Source: Muscardinus avellanarius (Eukaryota; Chordata; Mammalia; Rodentia; Gliridae). From it: a stretch of 64,000 nucleotides of DNA. Shown here one piece after another: positions 12,776 to 23,087 of the stretch (position 1 is the first letter of the stretch; each line of letters opens with the position of its first letter). Below the pieces are notes generated by a model that was not told the origin of the DNA, made no database searches, and saw only the letters and a list, made by a program, of their open reading frames with translations. Made by a program: the position numbers and the translations under genes. The stretch covers positions 152,652,201 through 152,716,200 of the forward strand of contig OY726557.1 in assembly GCA_963383645.1 (NCBI GenBank). The letters are read 5' to 3'.

Positions 12776-13085
12776 TGCCAGAGTATGAATCCGAGCAGGC
12801 ATAACACTCGCCAAGTAGGCAAAGCAACTTTATTATTCACAGATAGCAAGAAGCCAAAAAAAAAAAAAAAAAACCACAGGACCCTAGGCAATCCAGTCCC
12901 CAAGTCTCAGGAAAGATGCTTGGAAGAGAGTCTCGCCATCATGTGTCCCACTTCACCCTGCATCCAAGGACCCTGAAAGCACTCAACCTGAGTTTTATAC
13001 TTCAGGGAACATGAGATTCACTGGGCTAACCATTCCAGGGCATCCCATTCTGAAGACAAGGACAAAGTTTTGGCTTTTCCTGACA
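12776..13085 (-). mobile_element. Putative LTR, minus strand
   Basis: On the minus strand it begins TGTCAGGAAAAGCC and ends ACTCTGGCA, about 310 bp. A TATAAAA box lies at 12993-12999 and an AATAAA signal at 12829-12834, the right order for a retroviral LTR. The neighbouring 'gatggggagaat' immediately upstream could be a polypurine tract. No flanking duplicate was found. The family was not identified. Confidence 0.55.
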
Positions 13086-13534
13086 ATTCTCCCCATCAAA
13101 TTAAGTAGAATAGGAAATGGAAAAGAAGGAGGATTCCCCTCAAAGACAAATTATCAGTTCCACTAAATTATAAGCTTTCTACAGCCTTTCATTTCTAAGG
13201 AAAGAAGGAAGCAGGTTATCTCCATTCCTGAGTTGGAGATAAGCGCTAGCAAGATCATACAAGGTGTATAATTAATTGAGGATCCAAATTCAACCTGATT
13301 TAAATATGAATTCTTTAGGTCTGTCTGTGTAGTTCAACTTCACCGAGTAAAAGAATCAGAAAAGCCAGTATCTCTTCTCTAAATGATGTCTACTATCTGT
13401 TCCTCAGACCTAAAAACCACATCAGATGTTAGAAGGCTACCTGTCCCAGCTGCTTGGTAAAATGATTTTTTGTTTTGTTTTGTTTTGTTTGCATTGGAAT
13501 TATGGGATTCCTTTCCTCCCAGGAAAGATGAAGT
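13086..13534 (-). other. Possible ERV internal remnant
   Basis: This lies on the upstream side of the minus-strand LTR and so would hold 3' internal viral sequence if the LTR is a 3' LTR. It contains a (TTTTG)n run at 13470-13492. No open frame or conserved retroviral motif is visible. Confidence 0.3.
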
Positions 13535-13547
13535 ACATCACAACTTT

Positions 13548-14585
13548 GTTCTCTATTTCGTTAATTTCTGCTCTAATTTTAATAATTTCCCATCTTCTGC
13601 TGGCTTTGGGGTTCAATTGTTCCTGCTTTTCAAGGGCTTTGAGGTGTGCCATAAGGCTATTTATTTGAAGATTTTCTGTTTTTCTTATGTGAGCACTCAG
13701 TGCTATAAATTTTCCTCTTAATACTGCCTTCAAAGTATCCCAGAGGTTTTGATATGTTGTTTCTTTATTTTCATTTGTTTCTAGAAATTTCTTGATTTCA
13801 CCTCTTACATCTTCTATGACCCATTCTTCATTCAGAAGTGTGGTGTTCAGTCTCCACATGTTTATGTTGTTTCTCTGGGTCTTCTTATAGTTGATTTCTA
13901 GTTTCATTCCATTATGGTCTGAAATGACACAGGGAAGTATATAACATTTTTTAAATTTGCTAGTGCTCATTTTGTGTCCCAGGATGTGATCTATTTTGGA
14001 GAAGGTTCCATGAGCAGCTGAGAACAATGTAAACTCTGCTGTAGTTGGGTGAAATATTCTATATGTGTCCAACAGGTCCATTTGGTTAATGGTGTTCTTT
14101 AGTTCTGAGACATCTTTACTGACCCTTTGTCTGGAAGATCGGTCTAGTATTGTGAGAGGTGTGTTGAAGTCTCCCAGTATTATTGTGTTGGGATTTATGT
14201 GTGACTTCATGTCACAAAGAGTTTGATTTATGAAAGTAGCTGCCCCTATGTTTGGGGCATAGATGTTGATTATTGTTATATCCTCTTGCTGGACTATTCC
14301 TTTTACCAGTAAAATGTGACCTTCTTTGTCTCTTCTAATAAGTTCGGGTTTGAAGTCTAACTTGTCTGATATCATAGTTGCTACTCCTGCTTGTCTTCGA
14401 GTACCATTAGCATGGATTACCTTGCTCCAGCCCTTTACCTTGAGTTTGTTCCTATCTTTACTTGTAAGGTGTGTTTCCTGTAAGCAGCAGATGGATGGAT
14501 TCTGGCTTTTAATCCATTTTGCCACTTTATGTCTTTTTATTGGGGAGTTGAGGCCGTTTACATTCAGTGTAATTATAGAGAGATG
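13548..14585 (-). pseudogene. L1-A ORF2 fragment, endonuclease domain
   Basis: An open frame covers the APE-like endonuclease. Counting from the GTG codon at 14525, motifs are QETH (residues 16-19), NIYAPN (87-92), GDFN (118-121), KIDHIL (177-182) and SDHNG (202-206). These are the expected metal/catalytic blocks of L1 endonuclease. Upstream in frame the sequence continues (ITLNVNGLN) without an ATG. The L1 part ends at EINEIEN; the following 15 residues are read from host flank. There is no reverse transcriptase. Confidence 0.85.
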
Positions 14586-14647
14586 ATTTTTAATCCCAAC
14601 ATGTTAAGATCTTATTTCTGTTTGAGATACTGTTTATTCTTCTTTGC

Positions 14648-15580
14648 TTAGTTGTCTGCTGGATGGGAATTCTTGTTTCTTTGGTTCTGGCGTGTATTAC
14701 CCATTTCCTCTTTGCAGTTAATCTCCTTGAGTATTTTCACTAGCGCTGGTTTTGAAGACATAAATTCCTTCAGTTGCTGTTTGTCATGGAAGCTTCTTAT
14801 TTCCCCATCTAATTTGATGGATAGTTTTGCTGGGTAGGAAATTTTTGGCTGGAAGTTGTTTTCTTTCAAAATTGGGAATATGTTACTCCAAGCCCTTCTG
14901 GCTCTCATAACTTGGTTTGGGAAGTCTGAAGTGATTCTAATTGGTTTGCCTCTGTATGTCACGTGGCCTTTTGTTTTTGTTGCCTTTAAGATTCTCTCCT
15001 TGGCTTCCACATTAGTCATTTTGACAATTATGTGGCGTGGGGATCCTCTTCTCTGATCCTGTCTAAAGGGAGTTCTATGAGTTTCCTGGACCTGTGTATC
15101 GACCTCTTGCTCTATGTTTGGAAAATTTTCTGCTATTACTTCCTTGAAGAGATTGTTGATCCCTTTGGTTTCACCTTCTTTTCTCTCCTCTATTCCAATT
15201 ATTCTTAGGTTAGCTCTCTTGAAATGGGCCCATATTTCTTCAATGTCAGATTCCTGATGTCGGGTATTTTTTTTCTAAATTAGAAACTATGCGTTCATTT
15301 TTAGAATGATCATCTTCAAGAAGCGAGATTCTATTCTCCATGTGGTCTAATCTGTTGTTTATACTTTGAATTGAGGCCTTTACTTCATTAATTGCATCCT
15401 TTATCTCTTTTTGACTCTCTCTAAATTCTTTTCGAAAGTCCTCTATTATTTCTTAAGTTATTTTCCTAATTTGATCTTCTAGAGATCTTGGGTTTCTGTG
15501 TTATCAGATTCTGATGTTGTGGTGTTGTTGGCATTCACTGCTCCATTGTTATTTCTCTTTCCCATGATTTTGGAAGTTTG
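14648..15580 (-). pseudogene. L1-A ORF1, frameshifted
   Basis: The 3' part (15019-14648) encodes the RRM/C-terminal section (MTNVEAKERILKATKTKG ... PAKLSIKLDG). Compared with the intact ORF1 at 23088-24050, a lengthened T run near 15269-15276 shifts the frame, and a TAA near 15453 breaks the N-terminal part. Confidence 0.8.
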
Positions 15581-15899
15581 TACCTTCTCTGGGTTCTTCC
15601 CTGAGTCACTACGAGTTCACTTAAGATGCTCTGGATCTCGAGTCTGTGGTATCTCAGTCACCACTACTCCTTTACTGGGTTGTATCACAAAGTCTCAGAC
15701 CCAGGGAGTCAATCAAGGCTGCTTAGACCGTGGGGGGTGCCAAGTTGGGCATTCTCCAGCGGGGAGTTGTGATTATGGTATGATATCTCTGCCACTGCCA
15801 GTCCCCCACTGGGCTGCACTGCTAAAAACTCCGACCCAGGGAGACTATCTGCACAAGTCCCTGGGAGTGCAGTACTGGGATTTCTCCCCTAGGGGCCGC

Positions 15900-16882
15900 A
15901 ATTTGACTCATGGTTGTTGAGTGCGCTGATGGAGCTGTAGTGAACTCAGTGGATTCGCTGCTGCCACCACTGGCAATATGGCACCACTGCCACGCCCTCG
16001 GCCGTGATGCAGCGTATTTCTTCTCTGGTTTTGAACTCCACTCTGAGTATTTACCAGTTGTGCTGTGCCCGGCCCTTGGGAGCTTTAGATGTTCCCTGCA
16101 CCAACAAAACTGCTGACTGCTGCCCGGCTGTTCAGCACCTGCTCACCTCGGCTCGCTGTCCACCCCTCCTCTCAGGCGCCTGGTGGCTGGTTGAGTGGGT
16201 TGGTCTAGGGCCATCCGGTGAACTCGCCGCTGCCGCCAGGAGTAAGACGCTGCTTCTGCATCCTAGGCCGTGAGGCCAGAGTACCTCCTCTCTGGATTTG
16301 AGCTCTGTTTTGAGTCTCCCTCCTCTCTTGAGCCTTGTGCTGCTAGGGGAGATGTAGGCCACGCCGCTCCAGCCGCTCTGCACCGCGGCTCTGGCTCCTC
16401 TGCACCATGGGTCTGGCCACTCCGGCCGCTCCGGCCGTTCCACGACGCGCCTCTGGCTGCTCCGGCTGTTCTGGCCGCTTCGCTCCGGCTGCTCTGGCCG
16501 CTCTGCTCGGCTGCTCTGAACCGCGGCTCCGGCTGCTCTGCACCCCGGGTCTGGCCACTCCGGCCGCTCCGACCGTTCCGCGACGCGGCTCTGGCTGCTC
16601 CGGCTGCTCAGGCCGCTCTGCTCCGCGGCTCCCCCCAATCCACGCTGCGGCTCTGGCCGCTCCGGCTGCTCCGGCCGTTCCGCGCCGCGCGGGCGCAGCA
16701 CTTCGGGCTGGTTTTTTTTCGGGGTCTTGTTTTTCCAGCCCTTTTTCTCTGTCCCTTGTATTTACCGTTTTTATTTCTTTGCTGGTGGTGTTTTCTGGCT
16801 CTGAAAGGCGCTGGTTTTGTGGTAGTAGAGTTGGATTGTTGGTGCGACTTGTAAGTGCCGCTTTCCTCCGTCGCCATCTTCC
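15900..16882 (-). promoter_or_regulatory. L1-A 5'UTR with repeated modules
   Basis: A GC-rich 5'UTR is preserved to the element start (GGAAGATGGCGACGG). Two related modules start near 15951 and 16220 (gctgctgccaccactgg / gccgctgccgccaggag), suggesting a monomer-like 5'UTR of about 270 bp. It would have carried the L1 internal promoter. Confidence 0.6.
16340..16695. repeat. CpG-rich degenerate minisatellite within the L1-A 5'UTR
   Basis: About 350 bp is made of variants of 'gctctggctgctccggc' and 'cgctccggccgttccgcg'. It gives long alternate-frame open frames on both strands. The matching part of L1-B (around 24660) lacks it, so it is an expansion specific to this copy or subfamily. Confidence 0.8.
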
Positions 16883-16895
16883 ACATCACAACTTT

Positions 16896-17390
16896 GGAAG
16901 TTGGCGTTAGTGGGAATGGCTGCTTCCAGTGGCACCAATCTCAGCTTTCACACACAAATGTGCACACACACACATACATACACATTTGTAAGTTTTACAT
17001 ATAAACTAACTTAAAATTTAATTTACTGTTGATACTCTAAAGTGTTTTTGTAAAGTTCAAAAGAATCAGGAATATAAAGTGACATTAACAATAACCTTTT
17101 CACATTGTAGCACTTAAAAATTGACTTCATGGATAAATACATTTTAGTTCTCTTTAAACAAATTATTTCATAGTCTTAAGATCATTTAAAAGCTCTGCTA
17201 AAAAGATTCTGCCTATTTTCACAAAAGAAGGATTTCACAAATCCTTGTATCATTCTGCCCACTAGAGTTACTTATGATTTAAATAACAGAAAATGCAGGC
17301 TATTGATACCATATTACAAAATCATAACAAAACTCTGTTCAGAGCAGCCAAGCAGAGCCCAGCAGCCAAAATTCTTTATTAAGGAAGACC
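16896..17390. other. Unique AT-rich sequence with a small CA tract
   Basis: CA-rich stretch at 16954-16985; otherwise nothing recognised. Confidence 0.5.
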
Positions 17391-17655
17391 AAAAAAAAAA
17401 AAAAAAAACGCTTGTAATCCCAGCAGCATTTGGGAGGCTGAGACCGGAGGATCGCAGTTCGCAGACCACCTTAGCTACTTAGTGAGGCCCTTCACAACTC
17501 AGTGAGACCGTTTCAAAATAAAGAATAAAAAATTGGGCAGGGGCTGTTGCTCAGAGGTCAAATGCCTCTGGGTTCCAGCACCAGGCCTGCGAGAAAGAAA
17601 GAAAAGAAAAGGAAAGGAAAGAAAAGAAAAGAAAAAAAGAGGGAGGGGGGAAAAA
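17391..17655 (+). mobile_element. B1-dID SINE, 5'-truncated, with GA-rich tail
   Basis: Begins at 'cgcttgtaatcccag' directly after an A18 run (17391-17408). The full B1 remainder and ID tail end near 17592, followed by a (GAAA/GGAAA)n purine tail to 17655. Confidence 0.85.
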
Positions 17656-17995
17656 TCAGATGAGACAGCCATGGCATAATAATCTGGTTAGAAAGGATGA
17701 CTGATAAATAACAATAAAATCAAACCACATTAAAACACAGGGATCACCAAGGAAAACAGAATTCAACAAATTTGCTCAAATATAAGCCTGGCATAGAAAG
17801 GCAATGAATAAAAAATAAATAAAAAAGACCATTTGCAAGAGTATTTCCAAGGGAACAAGTTTCTGAAGATCCCCAATAGAAATCCCTAAACCATAGTCAA
17901 TAAATAACTAATGTTTTATTGTATCAAATTCCTCGACTAAATATATCATAAAATTATCATGTGTTTCTTAGCAGGAATTAAAGAGAAACCAGAGA
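17656..17995. other. Unique sequence
   Basis: AT-rich intron DNA without a recognised repeat or exon. Confidence 0.45.
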
Positions 17996-18196
17996 TGATG
18001 ACAGTGGCACATGCCTGTAATCCTAGTATTTGGGAAGCTGAGACGAGCACAGATTTAGCCAACCTCCAGTAAGGCCCAGCAACTCTGCAAGATCCTGTTT
18101 CAAAATAAAAAACAAAATAGGATTGGGGTATATGAATCTCATATGTAGAATGCCCCTGTGTTCAATTTCTAGTACCACACTAAAAAGAGAGAAAAA
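17996..18196 (+). mobile_element. Diverged B1-dID SINE
   Basis: B1 body (tggcacatgcctgtaatcc), linker and a degenerate ID tail ending 'tctagtaccacac'. Confidence 0.8.
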
Positions 18197-18981
18197 TCAA
18201 ATTATTACTTTATTGAGTCATTTATTTTATATTAAACTATGTCCCTAGTATAGTGTTTAATCTATACTGGATGACTAATAATTATCTGATAAATGAATAT
18301 GCTTAGTTATAATAAATTTATGGGGCAAAAGTGGCTTTAACAAATTTAAGATATTACACAGTCTTAAAGTCAAGTCTTTGCCAAAGGTTGTATAGAGTCA
18401 GAGTTAAACTCAACACCCAGATTGTTCTAACCAAGGGGAAAATTTGTCAAACAGTAAAAATCTACTTCCTGGTCTCTAAGTCTCTAACTTTCTCCTCTCA
18501 TCTATTACTCACCTGCCTAAGTATTGATTGTTACCTCAAAGATAATAATGTGATACTTTTCTTCAGGGGATAGCCCCAGAAACTGGACTAGTTTCCAACA
18601 GTGTGTAAAACATTATAAATAAAATTAAACTATCAGTTATATGCTTAAATTCTTGCCAGAAATGTATTCTCAACATCCCTAAAACCTAAATCTTTATTCC
18701 AAGAAGAATGCTAATGGTTATTAATACTAGTTACAATTTAATAAAATACCTGGAATATGAGTATTTGTCCATGAAAACTGTGTTTACCACAATCAAATAA
18801 AAAGGCCCAGACTAGATATGTATATTTTATGAATGCCTTAATGTTATTTCTAAAGGAATAAAAAGCACTGTTTGAACATAACTAAATAAGAGAAAGCAAA
18901 TTAAATAGCCAGAAACTGGAGGGGGGAAAGCAGGTAGAGAAAAGTTGTAAAGACAACAAATTTAAAAGTTAAAAAGTTAGA
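18197..18981. other. Unique sequence, possible MIR trace
   Basis: The segment 18385-18445 (gccaaaggttgtatagagtc) weakly resembles the MIR 3' half. The rest is unclassified. Confidence 0.35.
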
Positions 18982-19412
18982 GCCGGGCATGGTGGCGCAC
19001 GCTTGTAATCCCAGTACGTGGGAGGCTGAGACAAGAGTATCACACAGGTTCAAAACCAACCTCAGCTACTTAGTGAGGCTCACAGCAACTTAGTGAGACC
19101 CTGTTTCCAAATAAAATATAAAATTGGTCTGGGCCGGGCATGGTGGCGCACACTTGTAATCCCCACGCTTGGGAGGCAGAAACAGGAGGATCGCGCAGGT
19201 TCAAAGTCAGCCACGCTGGTTTAAGAGACCCTGTTTCCACATTAAAAAGTATAAAAATAGGTCTGGGAGTGTAGCCCGTGAGAGTGTAGCCAGAGGTGGA
19301 AGGGCTTCCAGGAACCCCAGTACCACCAAATAAATAAACAAATAAATAAAACTGGTCTAGGAGTGTAGCCCAGAGGTAGAAAGCCCCTGGGTTCCATGTC
19401 CAGTGCCACCAA
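18982..19412 (+). mobile_element. B1-dID SINE A split by a second SINE
   Basis: The B1 body at 18982-19130 resumes as its ID tail at 19346-19412 after the nested SINE. The tail runs into (AAT)n. Confidence 0.9.
19135..19345 (+). mobile_element. B1-dID SINE B nested in SINE A
   Basis: Complete dimer with a partly duplicated ID segment ('gagtgtagcccgtgagagtgtagcc'-like region at 19266-19291). It is flanked by related AAAATTGGTCTGGG and AAAACTGGTCTAGG, the target duplication within SINE A. Confidence 0.9.

Positions 19413-19453
<41 letters not shown>
19413..19453 (+). repeat. (AAT)n microsatellite
   Basis: About 13 AAT units at the tail of SINE A. Confidence 0.95.
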
Positions 19454-19457
<4 letters not shown>

Positions 19458-19522
19458 TTTTAAAATAAAAGTTAAAATTAAAAAGTTGAAAATTAAAACT
19501 TATTATTTCCACTATAAAGACT

Positions 19523-19749
19523 TATTTATTTATTTATTTATTTGTACTAGGAATTACACCCAGAAGCATCTTACCTCCAAGCTACACCCCAAGCCCTTTT
19601 TTATTTTATTTTATTATTACTTTTTGAAACAGGGTATGTATAAGTTGCTGAGGGTCTCACTACGTTCCTGGGGCTGGCCTGGAACCAACAATCCTCATAT
19701 CTCAGCCTCTCACGTGCTAGCATTATAGGTGTGACCACCACATCCAGCT
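19523..19749 (-). mobile_element. Antisense B1-dID SINE
   Basis: Antisense (ATTT)n tail, ID and B1 body, ending 'caccacatccagct'. Confidence 0.88.
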
Positions 19750-20605
19750 ATAAAGAAATTTCAATTATATAGGTTAGAACCAATTTCTAAACTGCATGCA
19801 GTACCATAACAAACCCACAGGGTACCTGAGTCTATTTAAACTTCAGAAAAATAGTTGACATCCCTTACATCTCTTTGGTTTAAACCAAACCTCTAGAAAG
19901 GCGAAATGGATCGCCATGAGTAACTCAATTAATAGCATTTACCCCTGATCTGGGTAGAAGCATGTTCTGAAGAGACTATGAGTTCCCACTGAATGAATGA
20001 AAGGGCAATGTTGCAAAGGGAAAGCAATCAATACCTCCTGCTGTAGAGAGTATCATAATTGAGACAGCATTGACACAAACCCCTTAAGGCTCATGGAACA
20101 AATTACTAATTTACAATGCTATTAGCAGTATAATGAAAGTAAAAATGTCAGTTCATATTTATTTACAAAAAACCATTATTTAAAAACCTTTTAGCTAATA
20201 TAATAGATTAAAAATGGGTGTTTTACTTTCATTCATTTGCATTTCTTTTACCTCCTGGTAAAGGTGATTTCCTTCTCATAAGTTACTACTTATTTTAGTG
20301 CCCAGTTATCTATTAGCTACCAACCTTCTTTCCATTTTTTTTTTAAGTATTAACCATCTGGTGGTATATGAATCCAACATCAATTTAAGTTTATTAAGAA
20401 AAGGTTTTCATCAGACAAGATCAACACTTAGTTCAAGAGGAAGAAAGAGGTAAAGAACTGGGGGGAAAAGAGGGAAAAGTTGGAAAGTTGATGAAAAGAC
20501 TGATGTGAGAACAAAGATCCACAAAAGTCAAGGGAAGAGAAGCTTCAGGAAGCAAGTAATAATCAACCGGATCGAATGATGCACAACAGTCCAGTGAGAC
20601 TGTGC
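19750..20605. other. Unique intron sequence
   Basis: No recognised repeat or exon. Confidence 0.5.
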
Positions 20606-20617
20606 CCACAAAGTCCT

Positions 20618-20842
20618 TTTTATTTTATTCATTTATTTTATTTATTTATTTATTTTTTGCAGTACTGGGGATGGAACCCAGAGGCTTTCTACCTCTGAGT
20701 TACAGATCAGCCCTATTTCATATTCTTTATTTTGAAACAGGGTCTCACTGAGTTGCAAAGGGCCTCAGCTGTGTGAGAACTGCAATCCTCCTATCTCAAC
20801 CTCCCAAATGATGGGATTACAAGTGTGTGCCACCACGCTTGG
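20618..20842 (-). mobile_element. Antisense B1-dID SINE with 12-bp target duplication
   Basis: Complete antisense dimer flanked by CCACAAAGTCCT at 20606-20617 and 20843-20854. Confidence 0.93.
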
Positions 20843-20854
20843 CCACAAAGTCCT

Positions 20855-21907
20855 CTGAACTCGAAAACTTGTCACTAGAGTCCTAAGTTTTGAAATATTT
20901 TAATGTTAAATTTTCACAAATTCAACATAATCACTAATCCAACAGTTGCCTAGAAACAAATATGTACCTCGCAAAGTATTAGACATAAAGAGACATAGGC
21001 CACAGCATAGAGAAACCTGGGATACCAATGCAAACAAACTGTGCACGCACATTTTGAGAGAGCAGTAAGGATAAATAGAACAAGTGGTCAGGAAGAGCTT
21101 AAGCTAAAAGGTGCCCTAAAAGACTAATTCCTCCTGTATAACCTGATAAATAACTTCTTCTAGAAGTATGTTCATACTATATAGAAGATAGGATAGCATA
21201 TAGTCTCAAAATTATAATAATTTAGGACCTGAAAGCAAATATTCAAGAACTGACCTAAGCTGATCAAGTTAAAAATAATAATAAAACTTAAATGTGTGAG
21301 CTGGAATGTGCTTTGGAAGTAGTTGGTCCTGATGTCTACTTAAGGTCAGCAGATGCTCTGGTTGCTCAGGTCTAATACCAGGACACATCAGGGGCCCCAA
21401 ACTCTGCACCACGATGCATACACCAAGGCTTTGATTCAGAAAACAGATGAACGCAGATTGTAGGCAGGAAGAATTCTTTAAAAGATGAAAGTCTTATTCA
21501 ATCACATAGTTGATACATGATCCAACTTCCTTTTGGTGAAGTGTAGCATGCTGCAGATGTTTCTTTACTCAATATGGAACCCACACTGGTTTCACTTACA
21601 TTTCATATGTAGACTATTTAAAATTACTTGCACATAAGAATCACCTTCAATCTGAAGACTTTTCACTATAAATATACTAATGATAAAAATATGCAAAACA
21701 AGGAAAGTATTTGATAGACTTGTATAAATACTAAATCTACTATTAGTGTCCTTATTTTTGTAAAGTGTGTTTATGTAGATGTGGCAAGTTAAATTAAAAG
21801 TAAAATAAAGTTTATCATCATAGGCACAGAAAGAGTTTCCCTTTTGGAACACTTTCAGTAATGATATTTCTTTGTTCTATTTCTTTAAACCGTAATCAAA
21901 ATGCCTA
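20855..21907. other. Unique intron sequence
   Basis: No clear repeat. The fragment 21630-21650 (cacataagaatcacctt) faintly recalls MER5 but is too short to call. Confidence 0.45.
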
Positions 21908-22016
21908 TCATTTGCTGATTTTTATGTACTAGGTACTATGTTAAGTATGGCCCACAAAAAAAACTTAATCTTCATAAAAATAAAACAGGTATTATTATTT
22001 CCACTGTAAAAATGAA
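21908..22016 (+). mobile_element. MIR fragment
   Basis: 'atgtactaggtactatgtta' followed by 'ggtattattatttccac' and 'aaaaatgaag' follows the MIR core order. It is the target into which L1-B inserted. Confidence 0.7.
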
Positions 22017-22032
22017 GAAAGCACAATTTAAT

Positions 22033-22190
22033 TTTTTTTAAATTTTATTTTATTGGTGCACTGTATTCATACATCATAGTGGGATACAAACTTTTGTAGA
22101 CATACATGCACACTTTTCCCAGTCAGCCCCCACCCGATCCCCACCCCATTCTCTCCCCATCCCTCCCTCCCATGCTTGGCTTAGTGGTTG
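22033..22190 (-). mobile_element. L1-B 3'UTR terminus
   Basis: The antisense poly(A) appears as T8 at 22033. It is followed by the signal AATAAAATAAAA (gene strand) and the G-rich 3'UTR block. Homologous ends occur at 28701-28880 (minus) and 33086-33165 (plus). Confidence 0.7.
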
Positions 22191-22339
22191 ACATCTAGTA
22201 TTATAGCAATTTATCCAAAATTAAAAATGATAATCTCACATAACAGTTTCATTTGTCTGATACCAAGCTTTTGATGACTTAAAGATAACATTTCAATATT
22301 TCTTTTTGCTTTCTTTCTTACCAGAGAATATTTTTTTCT

Positions 22340-23086
22340 TTTTTTTAGGTGAAACTATCATATATTTATTTTTCAGAAAAAAATCTATCCTGATATGGAA
22401 TATGGACTCTAGATACCCAGAACAATCTCGAAGCAAAAACAAAGCTAGAAGATGTATATTTTCTGATTTCAAACCATATAAAGCTACAATAATTGAAACA
22501 GTGTAGTACTGTTCTAAAGGCAGATATATAGACCATTGGAGTTAAATACAAGCCTAGAGCTAACTTCTTCCCTATATTGTCAAGTTATTTTTGACAAGGT
22601 TTCCACGAAGATTTGGTGGTGGAAATAATAATCTTTTAAATAAATATTGTTGAAAAATAATAATTACATGGAAAAGAATAAAATTGGACCCTTACCTAAT
22701 CCCACATACAAGTATTAACTCAAACTAGATAAAAGACCTAAATATAAATCTTAAAACTATAAACTTTTAGGAGAAAATCTGGGTCATTAAACCTCACAAC
22801 ATTGAAATTGGCAGTGATTTCTTGGATATGATTTCAATGGCACAGGCAACAGAAGAATATACAAACTCCCTAAAAAATAAAAGAAAATATTGTATATCCA
22901 AAGACAATGTAAACAGAGTTAAAAGTTTCTAATAGAATTGGATAAAATATTTCCAAATGCTATATCTGAAGGTATATTAATATTCCAACTAGAAATCCTA
23001 AAAATTAACAACAATAAAGGCAAACAATACAATTTAGAGATAGGTAAAAGACTAACATAAATAATGAATCTCCACAGATAACCAAT
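22340..23086 (+). mobile_element. L1M ORF2 C-terminal fragment inside L1-B
   Basis: The plus strand matches old L1M order: 'aaagctacaataattgaaac', 'gatatatagaccattgg', 'aaattggacccttacc', 'gcacaggcaacagaagaa'. Many stops are present, unlike the adjacent ORF1. It stops 1 bp from the ORF1 stop codon of L1-B. Confidence 0.7.
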
Positions 23087-23087
23087 C

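Larger units (their letters stand above)
13548..16882 (-). mobile_element. L1-A: lineage-specific L1 with 5'UTR, truncated inside ORF2
   Basis: Order on the minus strand: 5'UTR (16882 to about 15600), broken ORF1 (about 15580-14648), spacer, then the ORF2 N-terminal part (about 14585-13548). It is bounded by ACATCACAACTTT at 13535-13547 and 16883-16895. The 3' end lies within ORF2, about 326 codons past a GTG at 14525, with no poly(A), reverse transcriptase domain or 3'UTR. Ordinary L1 copies lose the 5' end, so this structure is the reverse. It lies in the sense orientation of ARHGAP42. Confidence 0.85.

Noticed and set aside
13470..13492. (TTTTG)n read as the poly(A) tail of L1-A
   Set aside because: The target duplicate at 13535-13547 places the L1 end at 13548, so this tract lies in the flank.
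16132..16910. Long overlapping open frames on both strands
   Set aside because: They come from the GC-rich minisatellite in the L1 5'UTR, not a gene.
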